From Hyphomicrobium sp. CS1GBMeth3 (GTDB lineage: Bacteria; Pseudomonadota; Alphaproteobacteria; Rhizobiales; Hyphomicrobiaceae): 64,000 nucleotides of DNA. Positions 54,887 to 63,568 of the stretch are shown in pieces. Position 1 is the first letter of the stretch, and the number at the start of each line of letters is the position of its first letter. The position numbers and the translations under genes are program-made. The notes beneath the pieces are model-generated. The model did no database searches and was not told where the DNA came from. It saw only the letters and a program-made list of their open reading frames with translations. The stretch spans positions 744,001-808,000 of the forward strand of contig NZ_FPHO01000002.1 in assembly GCF_900117455.1 (NCBI RefSeq), written 5' to 3'.

Positions 54887-55684
54887 ATGGCACGACAAGC
54901 AGCACAAACGGCCGGTCCGCCGGGCCTTCTGGACACCCTGCGCCACTACTACGAATCCGACACGGCCGAGGCGCACCGCTTCCGCTACGCGCTGCTGGCG
55001 TTCGATATCGTCACCGTGGCCTTCATTGTCGCGACGTCGTTCGTCCCGCGCAGCGACCTCATCGAATGGCTCGACGTCTTTTTCGGCCTCGTGATCCTCG
55101 CCGACTTCGTGGCCCGCTTCGCCATCAGCCGCCGCCGCCTGCGCGACCTCGCGCATCCGGCGACCTGGGCCGACGTCGCCGCCATCATCTCGTTCCTGGC
55201 TCCGGTGGTCGGCGAGGCCGGCGGCTTCCTGCGCATCCTGCGCACGGTGCGCCTGCTCGCCACCTATCAACTACTCTGGCGGCTGCGCCAGGACAGCGCC
55301 TGGTTCCGCCGCAACGAGGACGTGGTCATCGCCGCCGTGCACCTTGCCGTGTTCGTCTTCATCATGACGGGCCTCGTCTACGAGACGCAGCATGCCATCA
55401 ACCCGCTGATCAACAACTACGCCGACGCGCTCTATTTCACGGTTTCCTCGCTGACCACGACGGGCTACGGCGACATCGTGCTCAATGGCACACCGGGCCG
55501 GCTGCTCTCGGTCGTGGTCATGATCCTCGGCGTGACGCTGTTTCTCAATCTGGCGCGTGCGGTGCTGCAGCCGAGCAAGGTCCGTTTCCGCTGCCCGAAG
55601 TGCAGCCTCATGCGCCACGACTATGACGCCGTGCACTGCAAGGCCTGCGGCGAAGCGTTGAACATCCCCAACGAGGGGCTTTAG
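54887..55684 (+). CDS. Voltage-gated-type K+ channel with C-terminal zinc ribbon
   Basis: A 265-residue ion channel of the six-helix type. S1-S4 lie between residues 30 and 150, with an S4-like RILRTVRLLATYQLLWRLR carrying regularly spaced arginines. The pore loop holds the selectivity filter TTTGYGD. After S6 (VVVMILGVTLFLNLA) comes a short zinc ribbon: CPKC and CKAC about 16 residues apart. K+ selectivity is clear from the filter. The zinc ribbon may sense metal or redox state or drive assembly. The start at 54887 (ARQAAQTAG) is the best of three possible. Confidence 0.9.
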   Translation: MARQAAQTAGPPGLLDTLRHYYESDTAEAHRFRYALLAFDIVTVAFIVATSFVPRSDLIEWLDVFFGLVILADFVARFAISRRRLRDLAHPATWADVAAIISFLAPVVGEAGGFLRILRTVRLLATYQLLWRLRQDSAWFRRNEDVVIAAVHLAVFVFIMTGLVYETQHAINPLINNYADALYFTVSSLTTTGYGDIVLNGTPGRLLSVVVMILGVTLFLNLARAVLQPSKVRFRCPKCSLMRHDYDAVHCKACGEALNIPNEGL

Positions 55685-55701
55685 GGCGAGAGGGGGCGCG
55701 T

Positions 55702-55727
55702 CCGAGGACGTGGCGGCGGTGAAGGAG
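55702..55727 (+). repeat. 26-base exact copy of the uvrA 3' end
   Basis: CCGAGGACGTGGCGGCGGTG continues to GAAGGAG, identical to 54242-54267 inside uvrA, in the same orientation. It lies 18 bases after the channel stop. It codes nothing here. Confidence 0.9.
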
Positions 55728-55772
55728 CGTTACGCGCAAGCCATCGTGGCCGCTCATGACCCCAAGCGGACT

Positions 55773-56630
55773 TCAGTCTTCTTCAAGACCAAAGACGGCT
55801 CTTATGCTGAAAGCAAGACGCCTGGCAGCGGTCGGCGCCGAAGAACTCTCCACCAGCTGATATTCGAAATCAGGTAACGCTGGTAGGCCGAGAGGGCCCG
55901 ATACGATCTGAAGAGGCGATACCACACTACGGGCCGCCATCACTGAAACGCCTAGACCAGCTTCAGTCGCGGTTACTAGACCAGATACTCCGCTGCTGCT
56001 CAGCGCAAGGACCCAACTTCGCTCAGCGCGCTCGAGGGCGTCCAAGGCGAGCCTCCTCCATGAGCAAGTCGGCGGGAAGAGAACTAGCGGCAAGGGTTTT
56101 TCGGCTTCGAAGGTAAACTCTTGGCCGGAGACCCAGACACGCTTGTCTCGGCTTAGTACGGTGCCCAAGTTTTCCCCTACCTCAACATTTACGATCGCGA
56201 CATCTAAGGCGCCTGAGTCTACCAGCGCCCTGACTTCGGGTCCCAGACTGATAGTAACCTCGAGCGAGACAGCAGGATGCTGGCGACGAAATTGAGCGAG
56301 CAGCAACGCCAGTATCTTATTGTCAAAGTATTCAGGCGCGCCAAAGCGTACGGTTCCGGAAACATTGGCTGTCGAGAGAAGCCCCTCAGCTTCCCTGTGC
56401 AGGGAAAGAATTTTGCGAGCAAATCCGAGAAGGAGTTCGCCGTCGGCGGTGAGTTCAACCTTGCGTGACGGTCCGCGCTCAATGAGTTTTCGACCGACTT
56501 GGTCCTCCAAGCGCTTAATCTGAAGACTGATGGCAGGTTGTGTAAGGTTTACCAATGAAGCTGCGCGGGTGAAGCTGCTGGTTTCTGCCACAGCAACAAA
56601 GCTTCGTAGCTGGCTGGTGTCGAGGATCAA
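55773..56630 (-). CDS. LysR family transcriptional regulator
   Basis: A 285-residue LysR regulator. The winged helix-turn-helix fills residues 1-60 (LRSFVAVAETSSFTRAASLV, then QPAISLQIKRLEDQVG), followed by a linker helix and an effector-binding domain of the type 2 periplasmic-binding fold. The coinducer is unknown. It is the last gene of a three-gene minus-strand unit after DUF1326 and DUF2182 (73 bases after DUF2182), so it may regulate that unit. Base composition is lower in GC than uvrA or the helicase gene, in agreement with transfer. Confidence 0.9.
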   Translation of the reverse strand: MILDTSQLRSFVAVAETSSFTRAASLVNLTQPAISLQIKRLEDQVGRKLIERGPSRKVELTADGELLLGFARKILSLHREAEGLLSTANVSGTVRFGAPEYFDNKILALLLAQFRRQHPAVSLEVTISLGPEVRALVDSGALDVAIVNVEVGENLGTVLSRDKRVWVSGQEFTFEAEKPLPLVLFPPTCSWRRLALDALERAERSWVLALSSSGVSGLVTATEAGLGVSVMAARSVVSPLQIVSGPLGLPALPDFEYQLVESSSAPTAARRLAFSIRAVFGLEED

Positions 56631-56703
56631 TGAACTACCTCTGTTACTCGTGTCGACCCAGCTGGGGTGCCCTCGCGCTGAATGGTAACGTGGCCCATTC
56701 CGC

Positions 56704-57486
56704 TCAGGCGGACCAGCCGCAAATGGAAGACATCAAGTCGAAATAGTACGCAGTATCGTCTGCACCCAAACTTATCTGGGCAACGCCGAGAACAGTGAAG
56801 GCAATCCCTGCCGCTCTGGCAACCCATAAGCCTTTTGGCATTGTCTTTTCCGCGACGACCAAGGTGGTCAGCAGGGCCATCCAAACCAGATTCATCATGC
56901 CGCCAGACCAAACGAGCAGCATGAGTAGCCAGCAGCATCCAATGCAGAACAGTGCATGTCGAACCCCCACTTGAAAGGCACCAGCAAGACCTGGCTCATA
57001 ATAACCGATAAGGAAGCCGAGCGGCGATCTGCACTTGCTTAGACAAGCGTGTTTTGCGCCGCTCCATTGAAAGAGCCCCGCACATATCAGAAAGATACCG
57101 CTGATAGCCGGCACTGCAAATTTCATCTGGTCGTCAATGATCATCAGTGTTCGCATCGTATCCTGCAGAAAGGCCGCGACGACGGCGTAGCCTCCCCATA
57201 CGATCAAATAAGCAACTCCGAACACGATCGTTGGTGTTGATTGCTTCGATGATTGATCGAGGTCCGTGCTCAGGCGATGGAACGTCTTCACCATTGGAAT
57301 GGCCGAAGGAGCCATCATCCCGATTGTCATAAGTATCCAGAGCGCGACTTCGTCCGTGAACTCCCCCCCAGCATGCGAAGTCCAATGGATCGATAGTACC
57401 AAGGCCCATGCCAGGACCGTAGTGATGATAAGAGTGGAGAGTACGGCATTGGGACTTGCCAGACCCGTGAGATAGGCTGTTCGCAT
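56704..57486 (-). CDS. DUF2182 integral membrane protein
   Basis: A 260-residue membrane protein with about six helices. DUF2182 signatures are ALWILMTIGMMAPSAIPMVK, the Cys-rich loop GAKHACLSKCRSPLGFL, and RHALFCIGCCWLLMLL with CxxCC, followed by a GMMNLVWMALLTTLVVAEK stretch. The cysteines and methionines make metal binding likely, and the family is described as a predicted metal-binding membrane protein. It lies nine bases after the DUF1326 gene, a pairing seen elsewhere; the two should work together. Confidence 0.92.
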   Translation of the reverse strand: MRTAYLTGLASPNAVLSTLIITTVLAWALVLSIHWTSHAGGEFTDEVALWILMTIGMMAPSAIPMVKTFHRLSTDLDQSSKQSTPTIVFGVAYLIVWGGYAVVAAFLQDTMRTLMIIDDQMKFAVPAISGIFLICAGLFQWSGAKHACLSKCRSPLGFLIGYYEPGLAGAFQVGVRHALFCIGCCWLLMLLVWSGGMMNLVWMALLTTLVVAEKTMPKGLWVARAAGIAFTVLGVAQISLGADDTAYYFDLMSSICGWSA

Positions 57487-57495
57487 CGCTGGCTC

Positions 57496-58200
57496 TTAGG
57501 CACTTTGATACGTGAAGGGACTGTAGCCGCCTGCCCGACCCGAGAACTTCCAGTTCCATTCATAATCTTTCAACACCACTTCGTCGGATTTGGCGGCCAC
57601 GAGTGGCTCTCCGGGGGCGAGTCCAAGCGGCTGTCCGACGATCGTTGTCTCACCGCCCTTTTGGCCGACGATGGCCTTGATTGTCGCCTTCAGGACACCG
57701 GGAATGTCGACGCTTCTTTTTTTGCCCTCTCCTTCGAAGGAAATCGGAACTTGACGCACGCCGATAAAGCGCTCGAAGAAACTAGCTAGCGCTGCAGGAT
57801 GCCCTCCCGCCTTTCCTGTAAAAATTGATTCTAGAGCCGCGTATTGGTCTGGGGTGGCCTTGCTGTCGATGTAGAGCGCGGCGAGCCATTTGACTTGCTG
57901 CATGTGACCGTCCGCTCTAGCGGCAAGCGCAACGTTGAGCCCGTCCAGTGAAACATCTCTGTAGTGGCCAGTGCGGACCGTCCACGCATAGATGACGTTG
58001 CAGTCTCCATGGCTTGGTGCACTTTCAAAAATGCACGGGCAGACGGTTTCGCAACTGCAGGCTTCAAAATAGTTTCCGTGAAGCCGCCACGTCGACGCGT
58101 TGGCGGCTTCCGCTGCTTGAGCGGCATGCTCACTAATTTTTAGGAGCGCCGCCGCACCTGCCGTCATCAATGTTTTCTGAAGGATCTCTCGCCGATTCAT
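57496..58200 (-). CDS. DUF1326 protein with Tat-like signal
   Basis: A 234-residue protein. The N-terminus NRREILQKTLMTAGAAALL looks like a Tat signal (twin Arg followed by a hydrophobic stretch). The DUF1326 core starts at about residue 38 with RLHGNYFEACSCETVCPCIF, whose cysteines C48, C50, C54 and C56 form a probable metal site. Later are WAALYIDSKATPDQYAALESIF-type segments and a final basic stretch. Function is unknown in the family. Export by Tat would mean that folding or metal loading occurs in the cytoplasm before transport. It begins the DUF1326-DUF2182-LysR unit. Confidence 0.9.
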   Translation of the reverse strand: MNRREILQKTLMTAGAAALLKISEHAAQAAEAANASTWRLHGNYFEACSCETVCPCIFESAPSHGDCNVIYAWTVRTGHYRDVSLDGLNVALAARADGHMQQVKWLAALYIDSKATPDQYAALESIFTGKAGGHPAALASFFERFIGVRQVPISFEGEGKKRSVDIPGVLKATIKAIVGQKGGETTIVGQPLGLAPGEPLVAAKSDEVVLKDYEWNWKFSGRAGGYSPFTYQSA

Positions 58201-59151
58201 AAGCTACCTCAGCAGAATGAAGATTGCCTCCGTACATCGCACAACAAGTTGGGACCGATAAAATGAAGAGTTGTTATCGCAGGCATTTGCCGACGTTATT
58301 GGCAGTGTTTGGATATTGTTCCGTATACGCCTTAAACCGATAACATCTCGTTGTCGGGTATCGTCCATTGATGATCCCCTTGCAGCATGCTCGTGAGCAT
58401 ACCCGGCCCAGTCGCATGCTTTTCAAGGAGCGGCAGGCAAACGATGTCCGCTCATGGCCCGGGGCGGACGTCCCCCGCTGAACTTATCCCCGCCCTCTCC
58501 ACTCGCCCTACCCTCTCCGCATCCCGCCTGGACACGAGGGCCGCTCTCGCGAGGCGTCGCTTTTGAGGCAGGCGGGAGCAGGTCGGGGTATGGCCACGCA
58601 GCCATACATCCCGAGGCTTCGCCGACACGCCCGGGTGAAATTCCCCGGCACCGTGAAAGGATGAGAAAGTCGGGTATGCCAACAATCCTGCGCGGGGCGG
58701 TGTGGACGCCGCCAGCAAAAAACACATAGACGCGGTGCCCTCATCGCCCCGCCCCCTCGTGACCTCGAACGGTAAGCATCGCGCCGCGCCGGTCGCATAC
58801 GCACGTCCGCTCTTCGAGCCTGCTCGGACGGTTTCGCCTGCGCAATGCGTTGCGGCTAGCCTCGCGTGGCGGCATAAGAGCGGCTCAGGCGTGCGCGCCG
58901 AAGGTCAAACCCGGCACCAAGTTGCCGTGGCGCACAGCGGCAGCGGGATATGCGAGTCCGCATCCCGGTTTGTTTCACGGCCTCGTTGTCCCGCTCCCCG
59001 CGCTTTCGTTCTGCTCTTTGAACCGATGCGAACACACACCGACGAGGCCAACCGCCTCGCGGCTATTCCCGCACACAGTCGAGCCCCGCAGGCACCACGG
59101 CCGTTGATCCACAGGGTCGACGCTCCCCCGTCGGCCAGTTAGATTGACGCC
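58201..59151. other. Long stretch without a convincing protein gene, partly structured
   Basis: About 950 bases. The part next to 58200 must carry the promoter of the DUF1326 operon; TGCTCGTGAGCA near 58390 is a small inverted repeat. Frames at 58452-58729 (both strands) and 58702-59142 are open but have low-complexity translations and no ribosome sites. The part 58440-58740 looks like structured RNA (separate entry). Confidence 0.4.
58440..58740. ncRNA. Possible structured RNA element, unidentified
   Basis: Several stems can be drawn: GGG-GTATGGC / GCCATAC-CCC (58585-58612, loop CACGCA), CCGGGTG / CCCCGG around 58630-58650, and GGCGG-TGTGGA-CGCCGCC near 58700, followed by an A-run (AAAAAACACA). 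The stems and the absence of a good coding frame suggest an RNA. It does not show the conserved cores of RNase P RNA, tmRNA, SRP RNA or the cobalamin riboswitch that I know. The strand is uncertain. Confidence 0.3.
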
Positions 59152-59427
59152 ATGAGCAACACCAAGACCAAAGCGCGCCCAGGCGAGACGATCGAGGGCG
59201 GGACCGTTCACGCACTGCCGCCGGAATTGCAAAAGGCGCTGCAGACAAACAAAGCCGCGCTCGCCACCTGGCGTGACATCACCCCGTTGGCCCGTAACGA
59301 GTGGATTTGCTGGATCCAATCTGCCAAGAAGGCCGAGACGCGGGAGCGGCGCATTATCTGGGGCTGCGAAAATCTCGAAGCCGGCAAGAGGCGGCCGTGC
59401 TGCTGGCCGGGTTGCAAGCACCGGTAA
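59152..59427 (+). CDS. YdeI/OmpD-associated-like protein
   Basis: A 91-residue protein. LPPELQKALQTNKAALATWRDITPLARNEWICWIQSAKKAETRERRI fits the bacteriocin-protection YdeI/OmpD-associated domain, which is usually found at the end of longer proteins but also alone. An unusual cysteine-rich C-terminus follows (RRPCCWPGCKHR), which could bind a metal. The role is unknown. It precedes phnA by 81 bases. Confidence 0.8.
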   Translation: MSNTKTKARPGETIEGGTVHALPPELQKALQTNKAALATWRDITPLARNEWICWIQSAKKAETRERRIIWGCENLEAGKRRPCCWPGCKHR

Positions 59428-59508
59428 GGCAGACCGCGACAGACGTGCTATAGCGCGCTGCCTTCCTGCCCCGCGTCGGAATCGAACGACCACACACGGA
59501 CCACATCA

Positions 59509-59853
59509 ATGAGCACCCTTCCGCCCTGCCCGAAATGCAAGTCCACGTTCACCTACGAGGATGGCAGCCTCTTCGTCTGTCCGGAGTGCGCGCACGAATG
59601 GAGCGCCGCACCTGCACTTGAGACAGAAGGCTCGGATGACGGCGTGATCCGGGACTCGGCCGGAAACATCCTGCAGGATGGCGACACCATCACCGTGATC
59701 AAAGACCTGAAGCTCAAAGGCTCATCGAAGGTCATCAAGATGGGGACGAAGGTGAAGAACATCCGCCTCGTCGGCGGCGATCACGACATCGACTGCAAGA
59801 TCGACGGTATCGGCGCCATGAGCCTCAAATCCGAGTTCGTGAAGAAGGCGTGA
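59509..59853 (+). CDS. phnA: PhnA/YjdM zinc-ribbon protein
   Basis: A 114-residue protein beginning with a zinc ribbon (CPKC at residues 7-10, CPEC at 24-27), then [32 protein letters not shown], a small SH3-like domain. The family is called alkylphosphonate utilisation protein PhnA (YjdM), but it is not required for phosphonate use in E. coli; the name should not be taken as function. No phosphonate genes are near. Confidence 0.93.
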   Translation: MSTLPPCPKCKSTFTYEDGSLFVCPECAHEWSAAPALETEGSDDGVIRDSAGNILQDGDTITVIKDLKLKGSSKVIKMGTKVKNIRLVGGDHDIDCKIDGIGAMSLKSEFVKKA

Positions 59854-59967
59854 TCGCGGAAGACCGCCGCACGCTGAAACGCGCCTTATCCCGCGTCGCC
59901 AATCGATTGCAGCTATCTTTCCGCTTCGACCCACAGCAGGCCGTCCACGCGGGATGAAAGCCGATGC

Positions 59968-61974
59968 CTAGGTCTGGGGGGCCGCGCGATGCTTCTTCTT
60001 ATGGGCATATTTCGATACAGGCTTGTGCGCGCCGTGTGATTTTGGCGAACCGGCGTGAGGCCTTGGAGCCTTAGGATGGCTTCTCGGCGCCTCACCCTTG
60101 CGATGGGGATGACCGCCGGTCTTGCCGTTCTTTCGATCTCGCCACGGCGTCTTGGCGCGGACGTCCGGTTGACGGTCGGACGACGCGGTGGCGGTTCTGG
60201 GCTCTCCATCTTTGCGCGCCGGGGCCGCGTGGGCCGGATTGCTCCGCATCCCAGCATCGTCCCCCATGGATGCGCCGATGCGCGTGATCCGCCCTTCGTT
60301 GGGCTTCATGGAGCGCGCGGTCTCCGCGAACTTGTCCGCGAATTCGGCGGCGATCTGGAAGCGCGTGTCGCGGTCGAAGATCTTGATGGCGCCGATCTCG
60401 GACTTCGTCACGTCGCCGGCGCGGCAGAGGAGCGGAAGCAGCCAGCGGGGATCGGCTTTGCGCTCACGGCCGATATCGACGCGGAACCACACCATCTCGC
60501 GGCCGTGGTCCCGCACCGGGCGCGGGGGGCGGCTGTCGCGCGGGCTCGCGCCGTTGTCGCGATCCTGCGGCGCGTGACTGCGAGCTTCGCGTGCATGATC
60601 TGGCCGATGTCTGGACCGCTCCCGCGGTGCCGGCGAACGGGCATCGCGCCGAGGCGGCGGACCGGTATCCTCGGCCAGATCTTCCGGGGCAGGAAGCCCG
60701 GCGCGATGCACTCGGGCAAGAGCGAGAGCGATCTCGTCCGCGGTGCGTCCGGCCTTAAGGGCCTCTGCGAGCTTGATGTCCTCCTCGGTTGCGGGGTCCG
60801 TGAAAATGGCGCTGGCGAGAAGCCGCTCCTGGTCGCGCGCACGGATCTCTTCGGCAGTCGGCGCGGGGCCCCACGTGACCTTCAGCTTGGCACCGGCCAG
60901 CAGCGCATCTGCCTTGCGCCGGCGATTGAACGGCACGATCACCATGCACAGGCCCTTGTTGCCGGCCCGGCCCGTGCGGCCTGAGCGGTGAAGGAGCGTC
61001 TCGGCATCATTGGGGAGATCGGCGTGTATGACGAGCGCGAGGGCCGGCAAGTCGAGCCCGCGCGCCGCCACATCCGTCGCCACGAGAACACGGGCGCGGC
61101 CATCCCGCAGAGCTTGCAGCGCATGCGCGCGCTCGTTCTGGGTCAACTCTCCCGAAAGCGCCACGGCGGAGAAGCCCCGCTCCACGAGGCGCGCGTGCAT
61201 CCGCTTCACGGCTTCGCGCGTGGAGCAGAACACGATCGCGGCAGCCGCCTCATAAAATCGTAGCACGTTGACGACTGCGTTCTCCGTATCGCCCGGCACG
61301 ACGCGAATGGCCCGATAGTCGATATCCGCATGCTGCTCGTTGCGCCTCAGCGTCTCGATGCGAACGGCGTCGCGCTGGTAGCGCCCCGCCAGCGCTGCGA
61401 TCTCGCGTGGCATGGTGGCGGAGAACAGCAGCGTCTGGCGGCTTTCCGGTGACGCATCGAGAATGAATTCCAGATCCTCGCGGAAGCCGAGATCGAGCAT
61501 CTCGTCGGCTTCGTCGAGCACGACGGCGGCGAGCTTGCTCAGATCGAGGCGCTGCCGCTCCAGGTGGTCACGCAGACGCCCGGGCGTGCCGACGACGATA
61601 TGGGCGCCGTAGCCGAGCTGGCGGGCCTCTGCGCGCGCATCCATGCCGCCGACGCAGGCCACGACACGCGCGCCGGTGTCCTTGTAGAGCCAGTCGAGCT
61701 CGCGCTGCACTTGGAGCGCCAGCTCTCGCGTTGGTGCGATGATCAGGGCCAGCGGCTCGGCGGCCTGCGGCAGACGTTCCGCGTCTCCGAGCAGCGTGGG
61801 GGCGATGGCCAATCCAAAGGCTACCGTTTTCCCCGAGCCGGTCTGGGCCGAGACCAGCAGATCGCGTGCTGCCGTGTTGGCTTCAAGGACCGCCAGCTGC
61901 ACTGCCGTTGGGATCGAGTAGCCGCGCGCGGCAAGGGCGCGCCCGAGCGCGGGATGAGCTAACGGGAAGGTCAT
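59968..61974 (-). CDS. DEAD-box RNA helicase with DbpA-type RNA-binding domain
   Basis: A 668-residue helicase. Q motif GYSIPTAVQLAVLE, Walker A SAQTGSGKT, PTRELA, VLDEADEMLDLG, SAT, and HRSGRTGRAGNKG are all present in the two RecA-like domains (residues 1-370). A charged linker and then a DbpA/CsdA-type RNA-binding domain (FRVDIGRERKADPRWLLPLL, IGAIKIFDRDTRFQIAAEFA) lie at about 505-575. The last 90 residues are basic, rich in Lys, His, Pro and Arg. Such proteins remodel ribosomal or messenger RNA, notably in the cold. No Shine-Dalgarno is clear before ATG 61974; the family start fits. Confidence 0.95.
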   Translation of the reverse strand: MTFPLAHPALGRALAARGYSIPTAVQLAVLEANTAARDLLVSAQTGSGKTVAFGLAIAPTLLGDAERLPQAAEPLALIIAPTRELALQVQRELDWLYKDTGARVVACVGGMDARAEARQLGYGAHIVVGTPGRLRDHLERQRLDLSKLAAVVLDEADEMLDLGFREDLEFILDASPESRQTLLFSATMPREIAALAGRYQRDAVRIETLRRNEQHADIDYRAIRVVPGDTENAVVNVLRFYEAAAAIVFCSTREAVKRMHARLVERGFSAVALSGELTQNERAHALQALRDGRARVLVATDVAARGLDLPALALVIHADLPNDAETLLHRSGRTGRAGNKGLCMVIVPFNRRRKADALLAGAKLKVTWGPAPTAEEIRARDQERLLASAIFTDPATEEDIKLAEALKAGRTADEIALALARVHRAGLPAPEDLAEDTGPPPRRDARSPAPRERSRHRPDHAREARSHAPQDRDNGASPRDSRPPRPVRDHGREMVWFRVDIGRERKADPRWLLPLLCRAGDVTKSEIGAIKIFDRDTRFQIAAEFADKFAETARSMKPNEGRITRIGASMGDDAGMRSNPAHAAPARKDGEPRTATASSDRQPDVRAKTPWRDRKNGKTGGHPHRKGEAPRSHPKAPRPHAGSPKSHGAHKPVSKYAHKKKHRAAPQT

Positions 61975-62367
61975 GATGAGAAACGCTTTTCGAATGAAGG
62001 CGGCACTAGTGGCTCCCCTTGGGGAGCCGACGGCGCACACTGCCTGGGATCTCGCGATTTGCGATGCCTAGCCGGTTTTCGGCGTTCTCACCAGCGGACA
62101 CGTTGGCTCGCCTCCCTGGCAGGGCCACAACGTCATGGGCAGGCGGCGCCGCGTGCCTTCCCCTCGCTCGCTAAGGCTCGAGTTGTGTAGGCCGCTTCAC
62201 CCTCCTGGCATCGCGATAGTTACCATGTCACCGCGCCGGTCTTGAAATCCTGCGCCGCGCCACCTTCACTCCGAGAAAGGCGTTTCAGGACGTCGCGGCC
62301 GGCATTGGGTGGGCACCGAACCGTTGCGTTCTCGGTTCAGCGTAGATCCCAGCCATGGAGCCTCGGC

Positions 62368-62688
62368 ATGCGCGTGCGTTCAGCCTCTCTCGCCCTCTCA
62401 ACCGTGACAATTGTATTAGGCGTTGTCTGCGGCCACGCCGCAGCAGCACAGCTCTGGCCCTCGCCCCCCGTGCTCACGCTCGTGCAGGACGACGGCGAGC
62501 CGGAGCCCACGCCCGCCCCGGCTGAGCCCGACCCCGGCAACGTGTTCGAGCCCAAGACCTATCCGGCCACGCCCGAGGATGTTGAGGCGTGCATGAAGAC
62601 CTGGGATGCGCAGACCGGCATGAGCAAGGAAGAGTACCGAAGATCCTGCCAGCAGACGCTCAAGTATTTCCCCGAGCAGCCGAACTGA
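62368..62688 (+). CDS. Small secreted protein with CxxxWDxxTxM motif (second copy)
   Basis: A 106-residue protein from ATG 62368 (GGAG nine bases upstream). The signal peptide (SLALSTVTIVLGVVCGHAAAA) is followed by a Pro/Glu-rich linker and a short domain with CMKTWDAQTGMSKEEYRRSC. This shares the pattern Cys-x3-Trp-Asp-x2-Thr-x-Met-x-Lys-x2-aromatic-Arg-x2-Cys with the protein at 9626-9964. The domain is probably held by one disulfide in the periplasm. The function is unknown. Confidence 0.65.
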   Translation: MRVRSASLALSTVTIVLGVVCGHAAAAQLWPSPPVLTLVQDDGEPEPTPAPAEPDPGNVFEPKTYPATPEDVEACMKTWDAQTGMSKEEYRRSCQQTLKYFPEQPN

Positions 62689-62828
62689 TACCCGGCCAGA
62701 TCGGAGAAGCCCGATAGATCTGGATTGTGCCTGTGTCTCAAGGCGATGCGTTACGCCGGAAACAATTCGGCTAACTGAGCGTTTGCAAGCGCGCCAACAC
62801 TGAGAAGCCCCCGACAAAGGAGGAGCCC

Positions 62829-63083
62829 ATGTCCATAACAAAAGTTGGCCTCGCCCTCGCCGGCACCCTCGTCCTCATGACCACAAACGCCAACGCCGCC
62901 ATCGTCTGCAACGAGGAGGGCGACTGCTGGCGCGTCAAGGAGCGCTACGAATACAAGCCCGAGTTCCGCCTCCACGTCTACGAAGACGACTGGCGGTGGC
63001 CGGACGCCGAGGGCCACCGGTACCGCTGGCGCGAGGGCCGCGGCCGCGGCTACTGGCGCAACGGCGTCTGGATCGAGTTCTGA
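62829..63083 (+). CDS. Small secreted aromatic/basic protein
   Basis: An 84-residue protein with a signal peptide (VGLALAGTLVLMTTNANA) and a mature part with two cysteines (IVCNEEGDCWRV) and many Trp, Arg, Tyr and Asp residues in the second half (DDWRWPDAEGHRYRWRE, GRGYWRNGVWIEF). The AAAGGAGGAGCCC before the ATG is a strong ribosome site. Proteins of this type are common in Hyphomicrobiales; no function is known. Confidence 0.75.
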   Translation: MSITKVGLALAGTLVLMTTNANAAIVCNEEGDCWRVKERYEYKPEFRLHVYEDDWRWPDAEGHRYRWREGRGRGYWRNGVWIEF

Positions 63084-63319
63084 TCCACACGTGACGTGAA
63101 GCTGTTTGGTGGTGGCTCGCGCCGGCATGTGCCGAGGCTCGGCGTCGGGCGGTGCTGTCGCGTGTATGCCGGGACGGTGCGGCGGGCTCGCTCGGACTCT
63201 TGATTTGCCGTGCGTTGTCCACAGGTCATTAACATGGCCAGGAACACGGCCGCGGGCGACTCTGGCATCCAGAGACTGGCTGCATCCTCCGTGCGCGTCG
63301 CGGCCGGGAGAAGCACCTC

Positions 63320-63568
63320 ATGCTTGGCTTCCTCGCGATCTTTGCGGCGTCCGTCGCCGGCTATGCCGACGTGGGTCTGTGGACCATCGCCGCGTGCGCT
63401 ATCGCGCTCGCATCCGCGTCGTATGCAGAGCATTACACGCTCTACAAGCGCGGCCAGGAGCTTGGCCTGACCGACACATTGCGCGGGGCGGTGCTACGCA
63501 GTTTCGGGAACGGGTTGATCGCTGCCGGAGCTGCCTACTTCTGCGGTTGGTTTTTGCGGCTGATTTGA
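63320..63568 (+). CDS. Small membrane protein, two to three helices
   Basis: An 82-residue membrane protein: LGFLAIFAASVAGYADVGLW, TIAACAIALASASYAEHYTL, then a cytoplasmic turn with charged residues and a last helix (GNGLIAAGAAYFCGWFLRL). GGGAGAAGC lies before the ATG. The 3' end overlaps the opposite-strand partial gene by 75 bases. No family was recognised. Confidence 0.65.
   Translation: MLGFLAIFAASVAGYADVGLWTIAACAIALASASYAEHYTLYKRGQELGLTDTLRGAVLRSFGNGLIAAGAAYFCGWFLRLI

Noticed and set aside
58440..58740. RNase P RNA, tmRNA or cobalamin riboswitch
   Set aside because: The conserved cores I know (for example GAGGAAAGTCC of RNase P RNA, or an AANDN-type tag frame) are not present on either strand.
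59509..59853. Phosphonate degradation function for the PhnA gene
   Set aside because: The family name is historical; no phosphonate hydrolase or C-P lyase gene is in the window.
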